Origin: Coturnix japonica
Lineage: Eukaryota > Chordata > Aves > Galliformes > Phasianidae
Assembly (NCBI RefSeq): GCF_001577835.2
Contig: NC_029521.1
Location: 9,476,255-9,540,254 of the forward strand
Direction: 5' to 3'
Length of the DNA: 64,000 nucleotides
Part shown: positions 40,191-53,200 of the stretch, piece by piece
Numbering within the stretch: the stretch's first letter is position 1
How the letters are laid out: every line of letters begins with the position of its first letter
The notes under the pieces: generated by a model
The model's database searches: none
Told to the model about the DNA's origin: nothing
Seen by the model: the letters and a program-made list of their open reading frames with translations, nothing else
Translations under genes and position numbers: made by a program

Positions 40191-42673
40191 ATGCAGAGAA
40201 GGATGGGCGAGGCGGTGGCCCGCGTGGCCAGGAGGGTGAACGAGACGGTGGAGAGCCAAAGCGACACGCTGGGTAAGGACGCGGCCCCGGCGGGGTGCCG
40301 AGCTGCTCCGTCCCCGCACCACGTCGGGGTGCGGCGGGGCCCGTCCGTGCAGGAGGGCCGCGTGTTTGGCAGCCTGGGGCCGTGCAGCTGCCCCCGCCGC
40401 TCAGCCGGCTGTCCCCGCAGACCTGGCCGACTGCAAGCTCGTGTCTTTCCCCGCCGGCATCTACAAGGCGGTGCGCAGCGTCACGCAGGGCATCCACCGC
40501 ATCTCGCTGGCTAACAACGAGCTGAAGGCTCTCGGCGCACGCTTCGCCACCACCTTCAGCCAGCTGCGAGGTAAGGCCGGCCTGATGTCACAGGAACACT
40601 GAGGTTGGAAAAGCCCTCTGCTCACCCGGCCCATTCCCACCATCCTACCGCCCGTGTGCTTCAATGCCACATCCCACGGCTCTGGATCACAGTTGGTGGG
40701 GGGCTGCCGGCTCACGACATGGGAGCTGGAGCGCAATGATCTTTAAGGTCCCTTCCAAGCCAAACCATTCTGTGATTTAGTGACACTCTCCAATAGCTCA
40801 GCATCTTTTGTCTAGAGAGGAGACAGCTAGTCAGCACAACACCAGCCTAGAGCACATCCATGTCACATACAGATCCTCGCAGCAGCCCTGGCTCCCTGGA
40901 GGAGTCCTCCACTGGGAGCTTTGCTGCACAGAATGGAGGGTCAGCTTTGTTCCTCTTCCAGAACTCAACCTGGAGGGCAACCTCCTGCACCGCCTGCCCC
41001 AGGAGCTGGGCTCTCTGCTGCACCTGCGCACCATCAACCTGGCCCACAACAAGTTCCGGCACTTCCCTGAGCCCCTGGCGGCTGCCCCTGCACTGGAGAG
41101 CATCAACCTGGAAGGGAATGAGATTGCAGGTGAGGGGGGGAGGGGGCTGGGGAGGAAAACTGGTGCTTGTGACCGTATCCCTTCTCACCACCCCTCCAGG
41201 CTCCTCCACTTCATGGCTCATGGCTGTATGGTCTGGGACCACAATGGAGTCCACTGGGTTACTCTAGAGCCTCAAAGGCTGAGCTTTCTGTATGATTTAT
41301 GAGCTTTTATTTACATTTACCTCTTCTTCCCTGTGCACAGCAGCAAAGGAGAGTTGAGGAGAACCCATTAGCATGAGCTTAGCCAGCACACATTGATGGC
41401 CATGCAGGCTTTGAACCCTTTGCTTGCCGCTGTGGCTGGTAGAAGACCAGCATCATCTCTGTGTCTTTGGAGATGATGCAGAAGCATCTGAAAGCTCACC
41501 CTCATGCTGTTATCTAGCAGCCTGCTCACTTCCAGCCAGCATACCATGTCTGAGTGGTGTGGGGATGAAGGTGGGCTGGTTTGTCTGCCTTTTATGACTC
41601 AGGACCCAGGTTTCGCCACTCAGTTCCATAACAAACTGAGGACCCTGCTCTGGATAAAAGCATGGCAGTCTACAGAAGGTGGATGGGGGTTGATTTGCAG
41701 CACCAGGTTTTGATGCTGCCATCCCAACCACACGTGGTTCCTGGTTCTGCCCGTTCCCTTCTGCTGCACTGGAGACAAAGCTGCTCTCAGGGCCAAGCCA
41801 GGTTCAAGATATCTGCTTCAGGGATCTCAGTCTTCTGGGGGATGCTGAGCCACAGCGGGTGATGTTCTCTAGGGAAATGGGAGGATGAGCACATCGATTA
41901 GTGCCTGCCTGCAGCCCTGGGCTCCGGAAGAAGCCCTTCAGTGCTGCCAGCCATCCCTTTCATCTCAAGGAGCTCTTAACCTGCAGAGTAGTGATGCATA
42001 TATTAACGTCAGGGCTCTTAACCCTTTCCCTGCTCCTTGCAGTGATATCACAGCATTATCTTTCATGCTTAAGGCTGATGGCACCACACAGCTGCACACT
42101 CCCTGGTTGGAACACCATTGGTTTCCTCCGATGCCTGCTGCTTCCCCAGCAGCCTTCCATCCCAGCTAGCTGGATTTTTTTTAACCATTATTATTACATT
42201 CTAAACAGAGGAAAATCACTGCTGGTTAAATTATGAAAGTGGCTTCTTGCTTTCTTTCTTGCTGTGTTTTAATGCCTGTTTTCTCTTTTCCACCCGTTCT
42301 GCTTGGGAAAGCAGGACAAGGAGGGGGAGAAGCTGGCAGCAGGGTGCAGGCGGCTGTAAGCATGGGCGCTGCTGCTGTTCCTTGCTGCCTATGCAAGCTG
42401 CCATGAGCAGCACTGAGCTTTGCAGCTGCATTTAACCTGTTCTATTTTTGTTTTGTTTGTTTGCTTGTTTAAAATAAAACCATCCCTCCCCAAATCCTGT
42501 TCCCTTTGCTCCCCCTTGCAGAGGTGCCAACAGAGGCTCTGGCCTCCATGTCCTCGCTGCGGAGCCTCAACCTACGTGCCAACCCTGTGTGCCCTGCTGT
42601 ACGCCTGCTCGTCCGGCCCCTGGTCCCCTTCGAGCTGCTGCTGTCACCTGAGGGCAATGTCCCCACAGCCTGA
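40191..42673 (+). CDS. LRRC20: LRRC20, leucine-rich repeat protein 20
   Basis: A small intracellular leucine-rich repeat protein of unknown biochemical function. Coding exons 40191-40272, 40421-40570, 40962-41129 and 42522-42673 join in phase to 183 aa, matching the vertebrate family length (human 184). The start MQRRMGEAVARVARRVNETVES aligns with the conserved N-terminus. The leucine-rich repeats follow as units such as LNLEGNLLHRLPQELGSL, INLAHNKFRHFPEPLAA, INLEGNEIAEVPTEALAS and LNLRANPVCPAVR, each split near exon edges. The protein has no signal peptide and no membrane segment. It shares its promoter with EIF4EBP2 on the opposite strand. Confidence 0.95.
40588..40648 (-). repeat. CR1 LINE 3'-end fragment
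   Basis: In LRRC20 intron 2 the plus strand reads 'cactgaggttggaaaagccc' and similar, a reversed CR1 tail. It begins only about 17 bases after the donor of exon 2. Confidence 0.55.
40690..40785 (+). repeat. CR1 LINE 3'-end fragment
   Basis: The block 'caatgatctttaaggtccct' followed by 'tccaagccaaaccattctgt' is a CR1 tail in plus orientation, shortly after the reversed piece at 40588-40648. The two may be separate insertions. Confidence 0.7.
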
Positions 42674-42766
42674 CCTGTCCCTGCTGCCCGGCACCTGCAG
42701 GAGCGCACACTGGCCCTGGAGCTCCCCATGGCTTCCAGCTGCTGGCACGATGTGCCCCAATACCTG

Positions 42767-42772
42767 ATTAAA
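42767..42772 (+). terminator. LRRC20 poly(A) signal
   Basis: ATTAAA about 95 bases after the LRRC20 stop codon, followed by a GT-rich stretch (tgtgttatgtgcactgtgtt), the usual arrangement for cleavage. Confidence 0.65.
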
Positions 42773-42799
42773 TGTGTTATGTGCACTGTGTTCCCTGCA

Positions 42800-43873
42800 T
42801 TGATGGATTATTTGTTGCCAGCATTAGGCTGGAAGGAGCTTGAGTCCCCACAGAGTCCCCGCGATGGGTCTCCTTATGGCTGCAAGGAGGGTGCTAAGGG
42901 ACCGCTGGGATGTTGCGGAGAGGATGCTGGGGGGCTGTAGGGGGCGCTGGGGGACTCTGAACAGGATGCAGGGGGCACAGCAGGGTGCAGGGCGTTTAGG
43001 AGGACCTTTAGTTCCCAGGCACTGGAATGTAGCACGGAAAGCTTTCCCTGCATACTGTGCCAGGAGGAAGCACGCCGGGGGGTTCCCCCAAGGGGCCGTG
43101 GGATGCCCACCGCCACACAGGGCAGCATGTGACTTCTGGACTTGCCTTGCCCTACAGACCCAGGTGTGACAGTGGGGTGGGCAAGGGGACCCGAGCAGCC
43201 AGATGACCACATCTGCAGCGCTGGGAGCGAGCAGAGCTGCTCCGGCTCCGTCACCGCTGAGCCGCCTGTGGGTACCCCGGTATCCATGGCAATGGGAGGA
43301 TGCTCTCCCCCCGTTCCCCCCCGAGCTGCTGCCGCATCCGCAAGCAGCGGTGACGGCGGCACAGGAGCGATGCTCAGCGGCGGGGACCCCCGGCTGGAGG
43401 AGACCTTCTTCCCCACCTCCCGATGCAGGCGCTGCGGCACCAGGAGCCAAGCGGGGGTGAGTCACAAAGCAGAAATCTCTTTTCCTCTCATTGCGGTTTT
43501 TCCTTCCCCATCGACCCGGGGGTGTCCCCACCGCCGAGGAATGTGAGGACACGTCCCCATCCAGCGCAGAGCCTTTTATTCTCACCTCTCCTTCCAGTTC
43601 CCTCTCGGAGAATCCTCTAATTTCTCACCCGATAATGCTGCAAGGGATTGCAGCCCACCGTGATAAAGTCAGGCAAAGTTTTGGGCTTGATATAGGTATC
43701 AGGCAGTGCCGCTGAGGGCTCTGCTGCTGCCCAGTCCAACGTTTCCCTTTTCCTGCCTGAAAACTGCAGCCAATGAGCATTCAGGGTGAGTCTCCCCCTG
43801 CTCAGCAGCCTCCCACATCCTTGCCGGGGACCGGTGCACGGATCTGCTCCCCCAGTAGGTCTGCAGCAGCAAA
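42800..43873. other. Region between LRRC20 and NPFFR1; no coding exon seen
   Basis: A GC-rich patch at about 43180-43460 ends at a consensus donor (gcgggg|gtgagt). It could be a noncoding first exon of NPFFR1. The open frame through it cannot splice in phase to the NPFFR1 exon at 44346, so it is not treated as coding. Nothing else gene-like is visible. Confidence 0.5.
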
Positions 43874-46674
43874 ATGACGTTCCCCCATCCAGCAGGAGCT
43901 CTCCTGGCCGCAGGTAATAATAATAACTATGTATGATTAAGGCTGCATGTGGAAGAAGAGTACAGGGGGTCCTCCTTCTCGGACTCTCTGCAGGCTCCTG
44001 TACCGGCTGCGTGGGAGTCCACACAGATGCATCTGCATGGTCTGAGCGCTGTAGTGCAGCAGGAGATGGACTTCTCACCATGCCCTGCTTTCCTTGCATG
44101 ATCCCTAGGAAAACCCCATGAGAACAAGATGCCTGCTGGCCTTCTTTAACCATTGATCAAAAATGAATTTGGAGCTTTGAGCAACATCCACAGCACAGAG
44201 CCATCCCACCTGCTGAGCAAACCCAGCCCCACGTGCTGGAGCCAGAGACATGGCTGGGACTCTTCACCTTTGAGGGCATTAGGAAAAGAAGGGAACAATT
44301 GCTTCATCCCCTTCCATTTTCATTTTTCTGCTTTCCCTTCCTTAGACACCTTCAATGGCAGCTGGGATAATGCCAGTGAGAGCCAAATCCTGAAGGAAAA
44401 CTACACCTTCTTGGCATACTACCAGCACTCCTCGCCCGTGGCTGTGATGTTCATCCTAGCCTACACCTTCATCTTCCTCATGTGCATGATTGGCAACATC
44501 CTGGTGTGCTTCATCGTGGTGAAGAACCGACAGATGCGGACGGTCACCAACATGTTCATCTTAAACCTGGCTGTCAGCGATCTACTGGTGGGAATCTTCT
44601 GCATGCCTACAACTCTGGTGGACAACCTCATCACGGGTGAGCATGGTATGGGGCGAGACCTGATGGGGAAGGGAAGTGTTGGAAGACACCCATCCACCTT
44701 CTCCTTGCTTTCCCTAGGAGGCCGCTTCTAAAAGTCTCTCCCATTTTTTGTGCTGATTTCAAGGAGGGTGGCAGGTGGGCATTCAGCCATATCTGATGGA
44801 GGTTCAAAGCCGTATCGCTGCTTTCCATTATATTGAGTGAAACAAGCCACAGTCAGGGCAGAGTGTTTATGTATTTATTGCCACAATATTGCCAATTTAT
44901 TTATAAACTGTGGCCCCATGTCCAGGCAAGGCAGGAAGTCACATCCCCCTGTCTCCAAGGGGCCACAGGGTCTTTTCCCACTACACCATGTTTCAAAGGT
45001 GAAAAGGGGTTTGGTAACATTGTGGCCCTATGATGTCATCTGTGTCCCAGTGCTGTGCCACACCTGCACCTTAGCAGGGAAAACAAATTAAAGCCCAGAG
45101 GAACGAGGACCTAAAGGTCAGTCCCTCTGATAACAGCTGGAGTCCAACAGAAACGCGGAAGAAAGGGCAAGGGTGAGTATTTGTGATATCACCTCAATCT
45201 TTAACCTTCTGGAAAGTGTAATGCAAATCCTTTTTCTTTTCTTTTCTCTCTTTTTTTTTTTTTTTTTTTTTGTACTGCTGAAGTCCACATTTGTATGAAT
45301 AACAAGAAAAAAAATACAGCTTCCCCTGCTTAAGATCAGAATTTACCATCACATGGTGGATGGGGACATCTAGAGGGAGCTGCTTGTGGATGTTGATGAA
45401 CCCTGCTCAATCTCAGGGGTGATGTGGGCAGACACGGGGACAGTGGCCAGCCCACTATCCCCAACACTCCCTCTGTGTTTGCAGGGTGGCCTTTTGATAA
45501 TGCCATGTGCAAAATGAGTGGCTTGGTACAGGGCATGTCTGTCTCCGCCTCTGTTTTCACGCTGGTGGCTATCGCAGTGGAGAGGTACGTTGGGATGGGG
45601 GGATCCTGACACCTCATCCTGCATGGTGTTTGGGCAGCTCCCAGTGCATGTAACACTCCAGTCCCACCACTGGGTGCTGGCCACCTTCCTTCCTTTGGGG
45701 TATCCCACTGTGGGCATGGCCCTCTTCCCAAGCTTGGACACCACACAGCACCACATCCCCACTCTCTTCACCTCCCAGTTTGCCCACAAAGATGGGGTGA
45801 AGGTGAACAGGAAACTCAAAGAGCCTCCAGGTCAAAGCCATGCTAATGCGGCTGGCCACCTCCTTGAGGTGTGACAAGGAGGTCCCAACAACCCCACAGG
45901 TTTCGCTGCATCGTCCACCCCTTCCGGCAGAAGCTGACGCTGAGGAAAGCCCTGGTGACCATTGCCATCATCTGGGTGCTGGCCCTGCTCATCATGTGCC
46001 CCTCCGCCATCACCCTAACTGTCACCAGGGAGGAGCACCACTTCATGCTGGATACCTACAACAACTCCTACCCCCTCTACTCCTGCTGGGAGGCCTGGCC
46101 CGAGACAGAGATGAGGAAGATCTACACTACCGTCCTCTTTTCCCACATCTACGTGGCACCCCTCGCCCTCATTGTCATCATGTATGCCCGCATTGCCTTC
46201 AAGCTCTTCAAGTCAGCAGCGCCCGCCCGCAGCACCCGGCCTGAGGAGCCCGAGGGGAGGAAGGTGTCCCGTAGGAAGGCGAAGGTCATCAACATGCTCA
46301 TCATCATGGCCCTCTTCTTCACCCTCTCCTGGCTGCCCCTCTGGACACTGATGCTGCTTACAGACTACGGGCACCTCAGCGAGCACCAGCTGCACCTGGT
46401 CACCGGCTACATCTTTCCCTTTGCCCACTGGCTGGCTTTCTTCAACAGCAGCGCCAACCCCATCATCTACGGCTACTTCAATGAGAACTTCCGACGGGGC
46501 TTCCAGGAGGCCTTCAGAGCCCCTTTCTGCTTGCCACCGTGCCGGCAGCACCGTGGGCCCTATGGTGCCCGCAACCGTGTCTTCACCCAGCCCCAGGCCA
46601 GCGACTCTCCCCCGCACTCAGAATCGAGGCCACTGGCATCCCGACGGGCCGGCATCCCCGCATGGAATGGCTGA
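43874..46674 (+). CDS. NPFFR1: NPFFR1, neuropeptide FF / GnIH receptor (GPR147)
   Basis: A class A GPCR for RFamide peptides; in birds it is the receptor for gonadotropin-inhibitory hormone. Exons 44346-44636, 45485-45584 and 45900-46674 are certain. They carry N-terminal glycosylation sequons (NGSW, NASE, NYTF), TM1 ([10 protein letters not shown]), TM2 ([11 protein letters not shown]), the TM3 end ERF in place of DRY, a tail-to-tail match through extracellular loop 2, TM6 ([10 protein letters not shown]) and TM7 ([13 protein letters not shown]). The proposed first coding exon 43874-43913 reads [13 protein letters not shown] and joins in the required phase, giving 401 aa (human 430). It rests on an ATG, a donor (gcag|gtaata) and phase only, so it is much less certain than the rest. 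Reading on from the ATG at 44153 without splicing is possible but ignores a strong acceptor at 44344-44345. Confidence 0.93.
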
Positions 46675-46848
46675 GCAGCTGAGGCCACCAGCTTGCCTGA
46701 TAGATGTGGGGACTTCGTGCATGGCACTGCTGTAGGGTGGACACCCCATATCATTGTGGGTTCGGGGTCTTGATGTGATGATCAGTGAGTGTCCAACCTA
46801 AGGGCTTGTTGGGAGTGGAGGGGAATAGGGGGTTTGTAATGTCACTGC

Positions 46849-46854
46849 AATAAA
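46849..46854 (+). terminator. NPFFR1 poly(A) signal
   Basis: AATAAA 175 bases after the NPFFR1 stop codon, followed within 30 bases by T/G-rich sequence (gatgtcatgtctcc). Confidence 0.75.
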
Positions 46855-47089
46855 GGCACGATGCTGATGTCATGTCTCCAAGTCCTCATTTTCCCAGCCC
46901 ATGCCGACCATTATGGGGTGCACAGCCGTGGCAGAGTGGACCACACCACTCCATGCCACTGTGGCCACACGGTGCCACCCTGCAGCGTGGCCATGCGCCA
47001 TCCCGCTGTAGTGCCATGACGGATAGCACAGCACACACGGTGACACACACCCGCCCCATGCCGGCTCCCAGCCCACGTCCCGCAGCGCC

Positions 47090-47276
47090 ACGTCACGGCT
47101 CGGCTCAGACACAAGGCAGGGTGACGGCACTCCGCTCCTGCGCAGTGTGCTCGGGGGCGGGGCTAAAGGGGAGAGGGGCCGGGTTATGGGCCGGGTTATG
47201 GGCGTTGCTATGGGCCGGGGGGTGCGGGCAGCGGCGGCTGCGCATTGAGCCGAGCGGGCAGCGGCAGCGTGGTGCC
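47090..47276 (+). promoter_or_regulatory. PPA1 CpG-rich promoter
   Basis: CpG- and GC-box-rich sequence directly upstream of the PPA1 start codon. It holds three near-identical copies of a unit of about 14 bases (gggccgggttatgg and variants) at 47176-47217. The interval to the NPFFR1 poly(A) signal is only about 0.4 kb, with nothing else visible in it. Confidence 0.6.
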
Positions 47277-50200
47277 ATGGCGGGGTACAGCGTGGAGGAG
47301 CGCGCAGCGCCGCACAGCATTGAGTACCGCCTGTTCTTCAGTGAGTGCGGCCGGCACCACACCCAGCTCCTTATGTCCCCTCTCTCATCCTGTCCTACCC
47401 CCCTTCCCTCCCCCTCACACCCCCCGGGGCGCTCACGTCGGGTAGACCCCAGGCCCCAGGGGCTGCCCCGCTGAGCGCCGCGCTTTGCCTTGCAGAGGAT
47501 GCGGCCGGGCGGTACATCTCCCCCTTCCACGACATCCCGCTGTACGCGGACGCCGGCAAGGTGAGAGGGTCTGGGGGGGGTTATGAGGAAGGCACAGGGG
47601 CTGCAGAGCTGAGGGCACCCTCCAGAAAGCAGATAGAGCCACCCCGTTGTGTTTGGCTCGGAGGGGAAGAGGCGTTGTGCCATCCGGGACAGCGATGTGC
47701 TGGTCTTTAGAAGCAAATACCTAAATACCCACTAAAGGTCCTCAGAGCAGGAACATTCGAGTGGTGCTGCGCTCTGCAGGTGCTGGTGGAGCGGAACAGG
47801 GTGGTTCAGCAGTGCTGTGCTGTCCATGGGCTGGAAGGCTGCGCAGGGATGTATGTCACTGGGCAGGTTTGATGGCAGCACCAGGCTGTTTCGCTGTGTC
47901 TCAGCCCCAGATCTTTCTCTGCAGACTGGTAAGCTAGAGAGGATTACTGCAGGGAGCTTTACTGGCCATGGGCTGGGAGGTGCTGACCTCATCCGTGTGT
48001 CCTGGCTGACGGACTGACCTTGGGCTGCACACTGGGTGTCTCACCCAGGCCACGTCCATAGCTTGAAGCAGCAGAGCTGGGGGAGAGGTGTGCACAGCCC
48101 CAAGCATCCTCTACCTGCACAGCCACCTCCTCCTTCCCTGCAGCTATGCATAAGCAAGACTCATACATATCCACTTACACTTTAATTACATGTGGGAAGT
48201 GACCCCCTGCAATTGAGGGTACGCAATGAACTTGTTAGGAAGGGGTGTGAGCAAAGTCGATGACATAATAGTGCTTGTTACACAATAGCAATCTAATTAT
48301 GGTGCGATATCGCCTGTCTGGTATTACCTTTGCAATGCTAATACTGCTTAACCTGGGAATTAGAAGCCTCGTGGGTGCTAAGGAGTAAGGTTTGACTGTT
48401 TGTTAAAAGCTGTAATCTCTTCCGATAGCAAATGTCAAAGTTCAAGTATGAAACAGCTGTTTTTTTCTGAGGAAGAAGGGACCGAGTCCTCTCAGCACAT
48501 CTACAGAGACAGGACTCACCCATAAGTGAGATGCTGCACAGAGTGGCTCTGTGTTGCTCCCAACAACCCTGCCCCTTCACCCCTCCACCGAGAAGGTTTC
48601 CTTTTGTGAGAGGAGGGGGATCAGACACCTGGGAAGTGATGTAAGCCTGAGCATTGCACCCATGCAGCTGTCACTGACCCACTTAAGTTTCCTGTTCTGC
48701 ACAAAGGTGATGCAGACCTTTCATCTACTGCCACCTCAGAACACCCACAATATAGTTAATCTTCATGGGATTAAGACCTGAGTGATGATGCAATGGACCG
48801 GAGTGCAGGACATCTATTAAGAACGTCAAGACTGGCACTAAAGGAAAAAAGAAAAGGCATAGAGTTCTGTTTTTCACACTTAAATGTGCCCTACTTTGAA
48901 GCGTGGTATTGAAGTTCCATCTGTTCACTGATGTTTTGCTTTCTTCAGAACGTGTTCAACATGGTTGTGGAAGTACCTCGATGGACAAATGCTAAAATGG
49001 AGGTAACTGTATTGCAGCTCCGGGCTGAGGTGTTTGAGCTGAGCAGACTGCTAACCCCAGGCTTTGCCTGCTCTCCCTTCCTCTCCTCTGTCTTCCAAGA
49101 AGGAGCATTCGTGGCTCTGTAACTTGAAAGTTGACAATTCAGCCCTGATAAATAAGGCCTTTCAGAACCTGCTGTGCTGTGGGTTTCACATCAGGGATGC
49201 CTCTAGACATAATCCTGGCTTCTCACATAAATACTTGCTTGATGCTAGAGCCCTAGAGCAGAGGCTGAGTCCTGTAGAAGCTGGAATAATTCAGTGTTCT
49301 TCTGAAAGCAGCATCTGACGGGTGTGAATGCTGAGTGTGGTTCTGTTGCTGGTAAGCCTGCTGGAGGGGCAACAGAAAATGGTGCCTGCCTCAGTGTGGG
49401 CCCCGGGCCTTGCAGCCTGTGGGTTAGAGCCAGCTTCATTGAAAAAGCCACCACTTTCCTAGAAAGCCAAATACAGAGATTTATGTAACTTCTCTTTCAG
49501 ATTGCAACAAAGGATCCCTTAAACCCCATTAAGCAAGATGTGAAGAAGGGCAAACTGCGCTACGTAGCTAACGTGTTTCCTCACAAGGGTTATATCTGGA
49601 ATTACGGCGCTATCCCACAGGTACTGGATGCAGCTCGCTCTTTGGGTGGGCAGGGGCTGTGCCTATGTGTGTATCTGACCGATACCATTTCATGGATGAG
49701 CAGACTCTGAAGTAGAATGCTGCAACTGCACCTATAATCCTGCTAATGAGGAGAACCTGTCAAGAGAGCAGTGATGTTTGCAGGTAGAAATCTCCGGAGG
49801 CAGGCACATAGCTAGCACTGTAAAGAAGCTGTTGAAAACAACAAGCTGTTGTGATAACAAGCAGTTGCTGCATCACTCCTCACCTTGGGTTTGGCTACAG
49901 AAGTCTGCGTTCACCTTTGGGCTCAGGATGTGGTTGCTGCATGAGAGAGCTGAAAGCTCACAGTGGGCATCGAGCAGTTCCAATGCTTCTTTCCTGCCTG
50001 GTGGAGAAGCAGGAGCTTTAGGTGCAGTACAGGACCTAGGTGCGCAGCCCCCAAGCTAGATTATCTCAAAGACCCTGTGTGCTGTGAGTTAGCAACCAGT
50101 GAATCGCTTCCTTTTGCTCCTGACCAGAAATGTGTTTTGAGCAGCTGTTGTTTTCAGAGGCTCAGCTCTAGTACCTCCCAGAGCCCTGTTGTCTCACTTC

Positions 50201-53200
50201 AATCACTTGCTGCTCCTGCTGAGATGCAGAAGGACAATAGGTAGCATAGGGTGTGGGACTCATGTTCCTACTTCTGTTCCACTGCCTTCAGCTGCTTAAC
50301 TGAAAGGAAGCAATTCAACCTCTGCTATCTGGAGTTCAGGAAATTTCTGTTAAGAAATGAATAGGGAGAGGAACAGGCAGGAAGTCAAATCAGTAAGTGT
50401 TCTTTATAGATGTGAACTTCGCCTTTATGTGGCTGTTTAACTTGAGATGAAGTCAGAAGAGTTGTTAAAGGGTTTGTTGGTGGAAAGGACCAGTTTACCT
50501 TTGGCAGGATAAGAACTTAACTTGGATTGAAACCACATTTGCAGACAACCATAAAACTGTAACGCAATCACTAGATGTAAAAACAAGTGTGAGGTGGGCC
50601 ATGATCTGTATCTTCAAGGCAATTGCCTGCATGAAATAAACCTGCCTTTTGCTTCTTCTGGAGTCCCTGTTCAGCATAAGGAAAGAATTGCTTTTGGTTT
50701 TTTTCCTTTGCTGTAGACTTGGGAAGACCCAGGCCATAAGGATGAAAACACTGGCTGCTGTGGAGACAACGATCCAATTGACGTGTGTGAAATTGGAAGC
50801 AAGGTAATGCATTCTGGAGGATAACTGTCATTAGTGTCTCTGAAATCAATTGTTCAGAGTCATTATTCATTTCTTGCCACCTGTATCTTAAGAACATGAT
50901 GTTTATCCTCTGCTGTCTCTGGAGATTGTTGATGAGATCTTACAGTGCAAGCTGCATGAGCTTAGGCTCATGAGCTAAGGAACAGCTGCCTTTGTGGTAT
51001 AGAACTACTTGCTGTGCCCTGACAACTTGTACCAGCTCCATTGTGCATTTCTTGGATACGTACAGAGAAGTCCTTTGTCCTTGTAGGTCTGCTCACGAGG
51101 AGAAGTGATCAAAGTGAAGGTGCTAGGCACGCTGGCAATGATTGATGAGGGAGAGACAGACTGGAAGATAATTGCTATCAACATGGAAGACCCAGAAGCG
51201 GAAAACTATAACGGTAGGGAGGAATGTGTTTAATCCTTCCCTTCCTGCCTTGAGTGGCTGCAGGAGGCTTTTGGGTCAGTATTGGGATGGATGCAGTACA
51301 GACCACAGCAGCAGAATGGGATGTTAAGCTCTAGCAAAATGTTATGCTATTTACACAAATTAAGACCTTTACATAGCAGGGTACAATGCTATAAAGTGAA
51401 GGAAAGTGTAGCAATGATAGTAGAGTAGCACAATCCTAGGCTGCAGCAAGTAAGAAGGAGCCCAAACACAGCAGCTATAGATGCAAAAACAAAGGAAGGA
51501 AAACTGCTTACCTTTAGAAGGCCTCAGGTACATAGAGATCTTCAGAGAGATGTCCTCACCTCCACTGCCAACCCTTAAATGAGGTCTGGGAAGGGGTGGA
51601 TGATGGCTCCACCCCTTCCAGTTACTCAGCTGTATTGCTTGCACCTGAGCTCCATTGGGTTGGCTCTGCCTTCCCACCAGGTGCTCAGTCACTGGTTCTG
51701 ACCCTGAATTAGCATTTCCAGTACACAAGGTATCCCAAAGAAAAGGGTGTCCTGTGAGTTGAAGCATTGTCCAGTAAGTCTCACATCAAAGCTGTTTAAA
51801 TGTGTCCATGTGACTTTGTTCTGAGAATGAAACACCAAGTTCCCTCTCCATGCACAGGCATTGAGGTTGTATTTATATTGAAAACTGGGATGGTGCTAGG
51901 GCTATATGTCAGGAGGTGCTAAATGAGCTCAAAAGTCTGGGACAGTGGCAGAGTAACTTCTGCTGTTGGATGTAGCTGACCAATCTTTCTCCCTGGCCAG
52001 ATATCGATGATGTCAGAAGGATGAAGCCTGGGTACTTAGAAGCTACGGTGGACTGGTTTAGAAGATACAAAGTACCTGATGGAAAGCCAGAAAATCAATT
52101 TGCTTTTAATGGAGAATTTAAAGATAAGGTAGGGTCAGCATTCTTTGTGACTGTGAACAGACAAAGGTATGCTGCCTAAAATCTGAACTTTGGTGGCATG
52201 AGAATGTGAGTGAGCAGTTGCTGACAGAGTAGGGTTTTCCACAGGGCCAGAGGATCGCTGCCTTCATTCTTCCTGCTGCTTTTCCTGCCCACTGTTCTGC
52301 TTGTTTCTGGGCTGATGCTTGCAGAAATACTAGAAGCACAGGATTGTTGCCCTGCTTCTGTTGTATACATTAGTCTGTCTTCTAGGTGATGTTTATATGA
52401 GCTCACTTCAGGTCAGGCATCTGCATATCAGAACAAGAACAGAAAACATGGGGTTTATTTGCTCCTAACTGGAGCAAAGGGTGTATGATGTCACTCTGAC
52501 TTGCAATAGGCTGCAGTGGAAGGAAGCCAGGAAAGAAGAGAGGCAAAGTTGGGAGTTAAAATGTTTCATCATTTCAGGCCTAAAGAGCAAAGCTCATCAG
52601 GTGTTCCCTGGTTCCCTTTGAGAAAGGGCTCTGCCTCAGCAGCACGATCCCTTTGTCTCCGTTTCTTCTCTGTGTGCAGTCAAATAACTTCCTGCACCTG
52701 AACAAGAGCTCTCTTAACTCCTTGTGTCTGGAGGTTGTGTGGACTGGGACATCTCATTGCTCCTCAGCAAGGGCAAAACTGGAATCAAGGCAGAAGGTAG
52801 CAACGAGGGTCCTTGCACATGCTGCTGCAGTGTTTTACTTGGCTTTGTGTTGTGTCAAACCAGGATATTTACTGCTGGCCTTCATGCTGGGACAATTGTG
52901 CGTGTGTCCATCTCCAGCTGGCCAGTTAATGCTGGAGTATATACTAGCACTTTTAAGGAAAAAAAGCTGTGCTATGCTTGGAAGTAGACTCCTTTTCAAA
53001 CAGTTACAAGCCTAGATTAGCTGTGCATCTCCTCCTGTTGATAGGTACAGCTGTTGAATGATCCACCTGGAGCAGTGGGAAGCCATGTACTGCACGGAAC
53101 TCAGAGTCTAGAGAAAATGATTGAGTGTTTACGCCTAATGCAATGTTTGTTCTCGTCTTCAACTTTAGGACTTTGCAGTGAACGTTATCAAAAGCACTCA

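Noticed and set aside
39193-40239. 348-residue plus-strand open frame across the EIF4EBP2/LRRC20 promoter
   Set aside because: It overlaps the antisense of EIF4EBP2 exons and the CpG-rich promoter and has no recognisable domain.
43370-43460. GC-rich open frame with a donor before NPFFR1, read as its first coding exon
   Set aside because: Its donor phase does not fit the NPFFR1 exon at 44346. It may be a noncoding exon at most.
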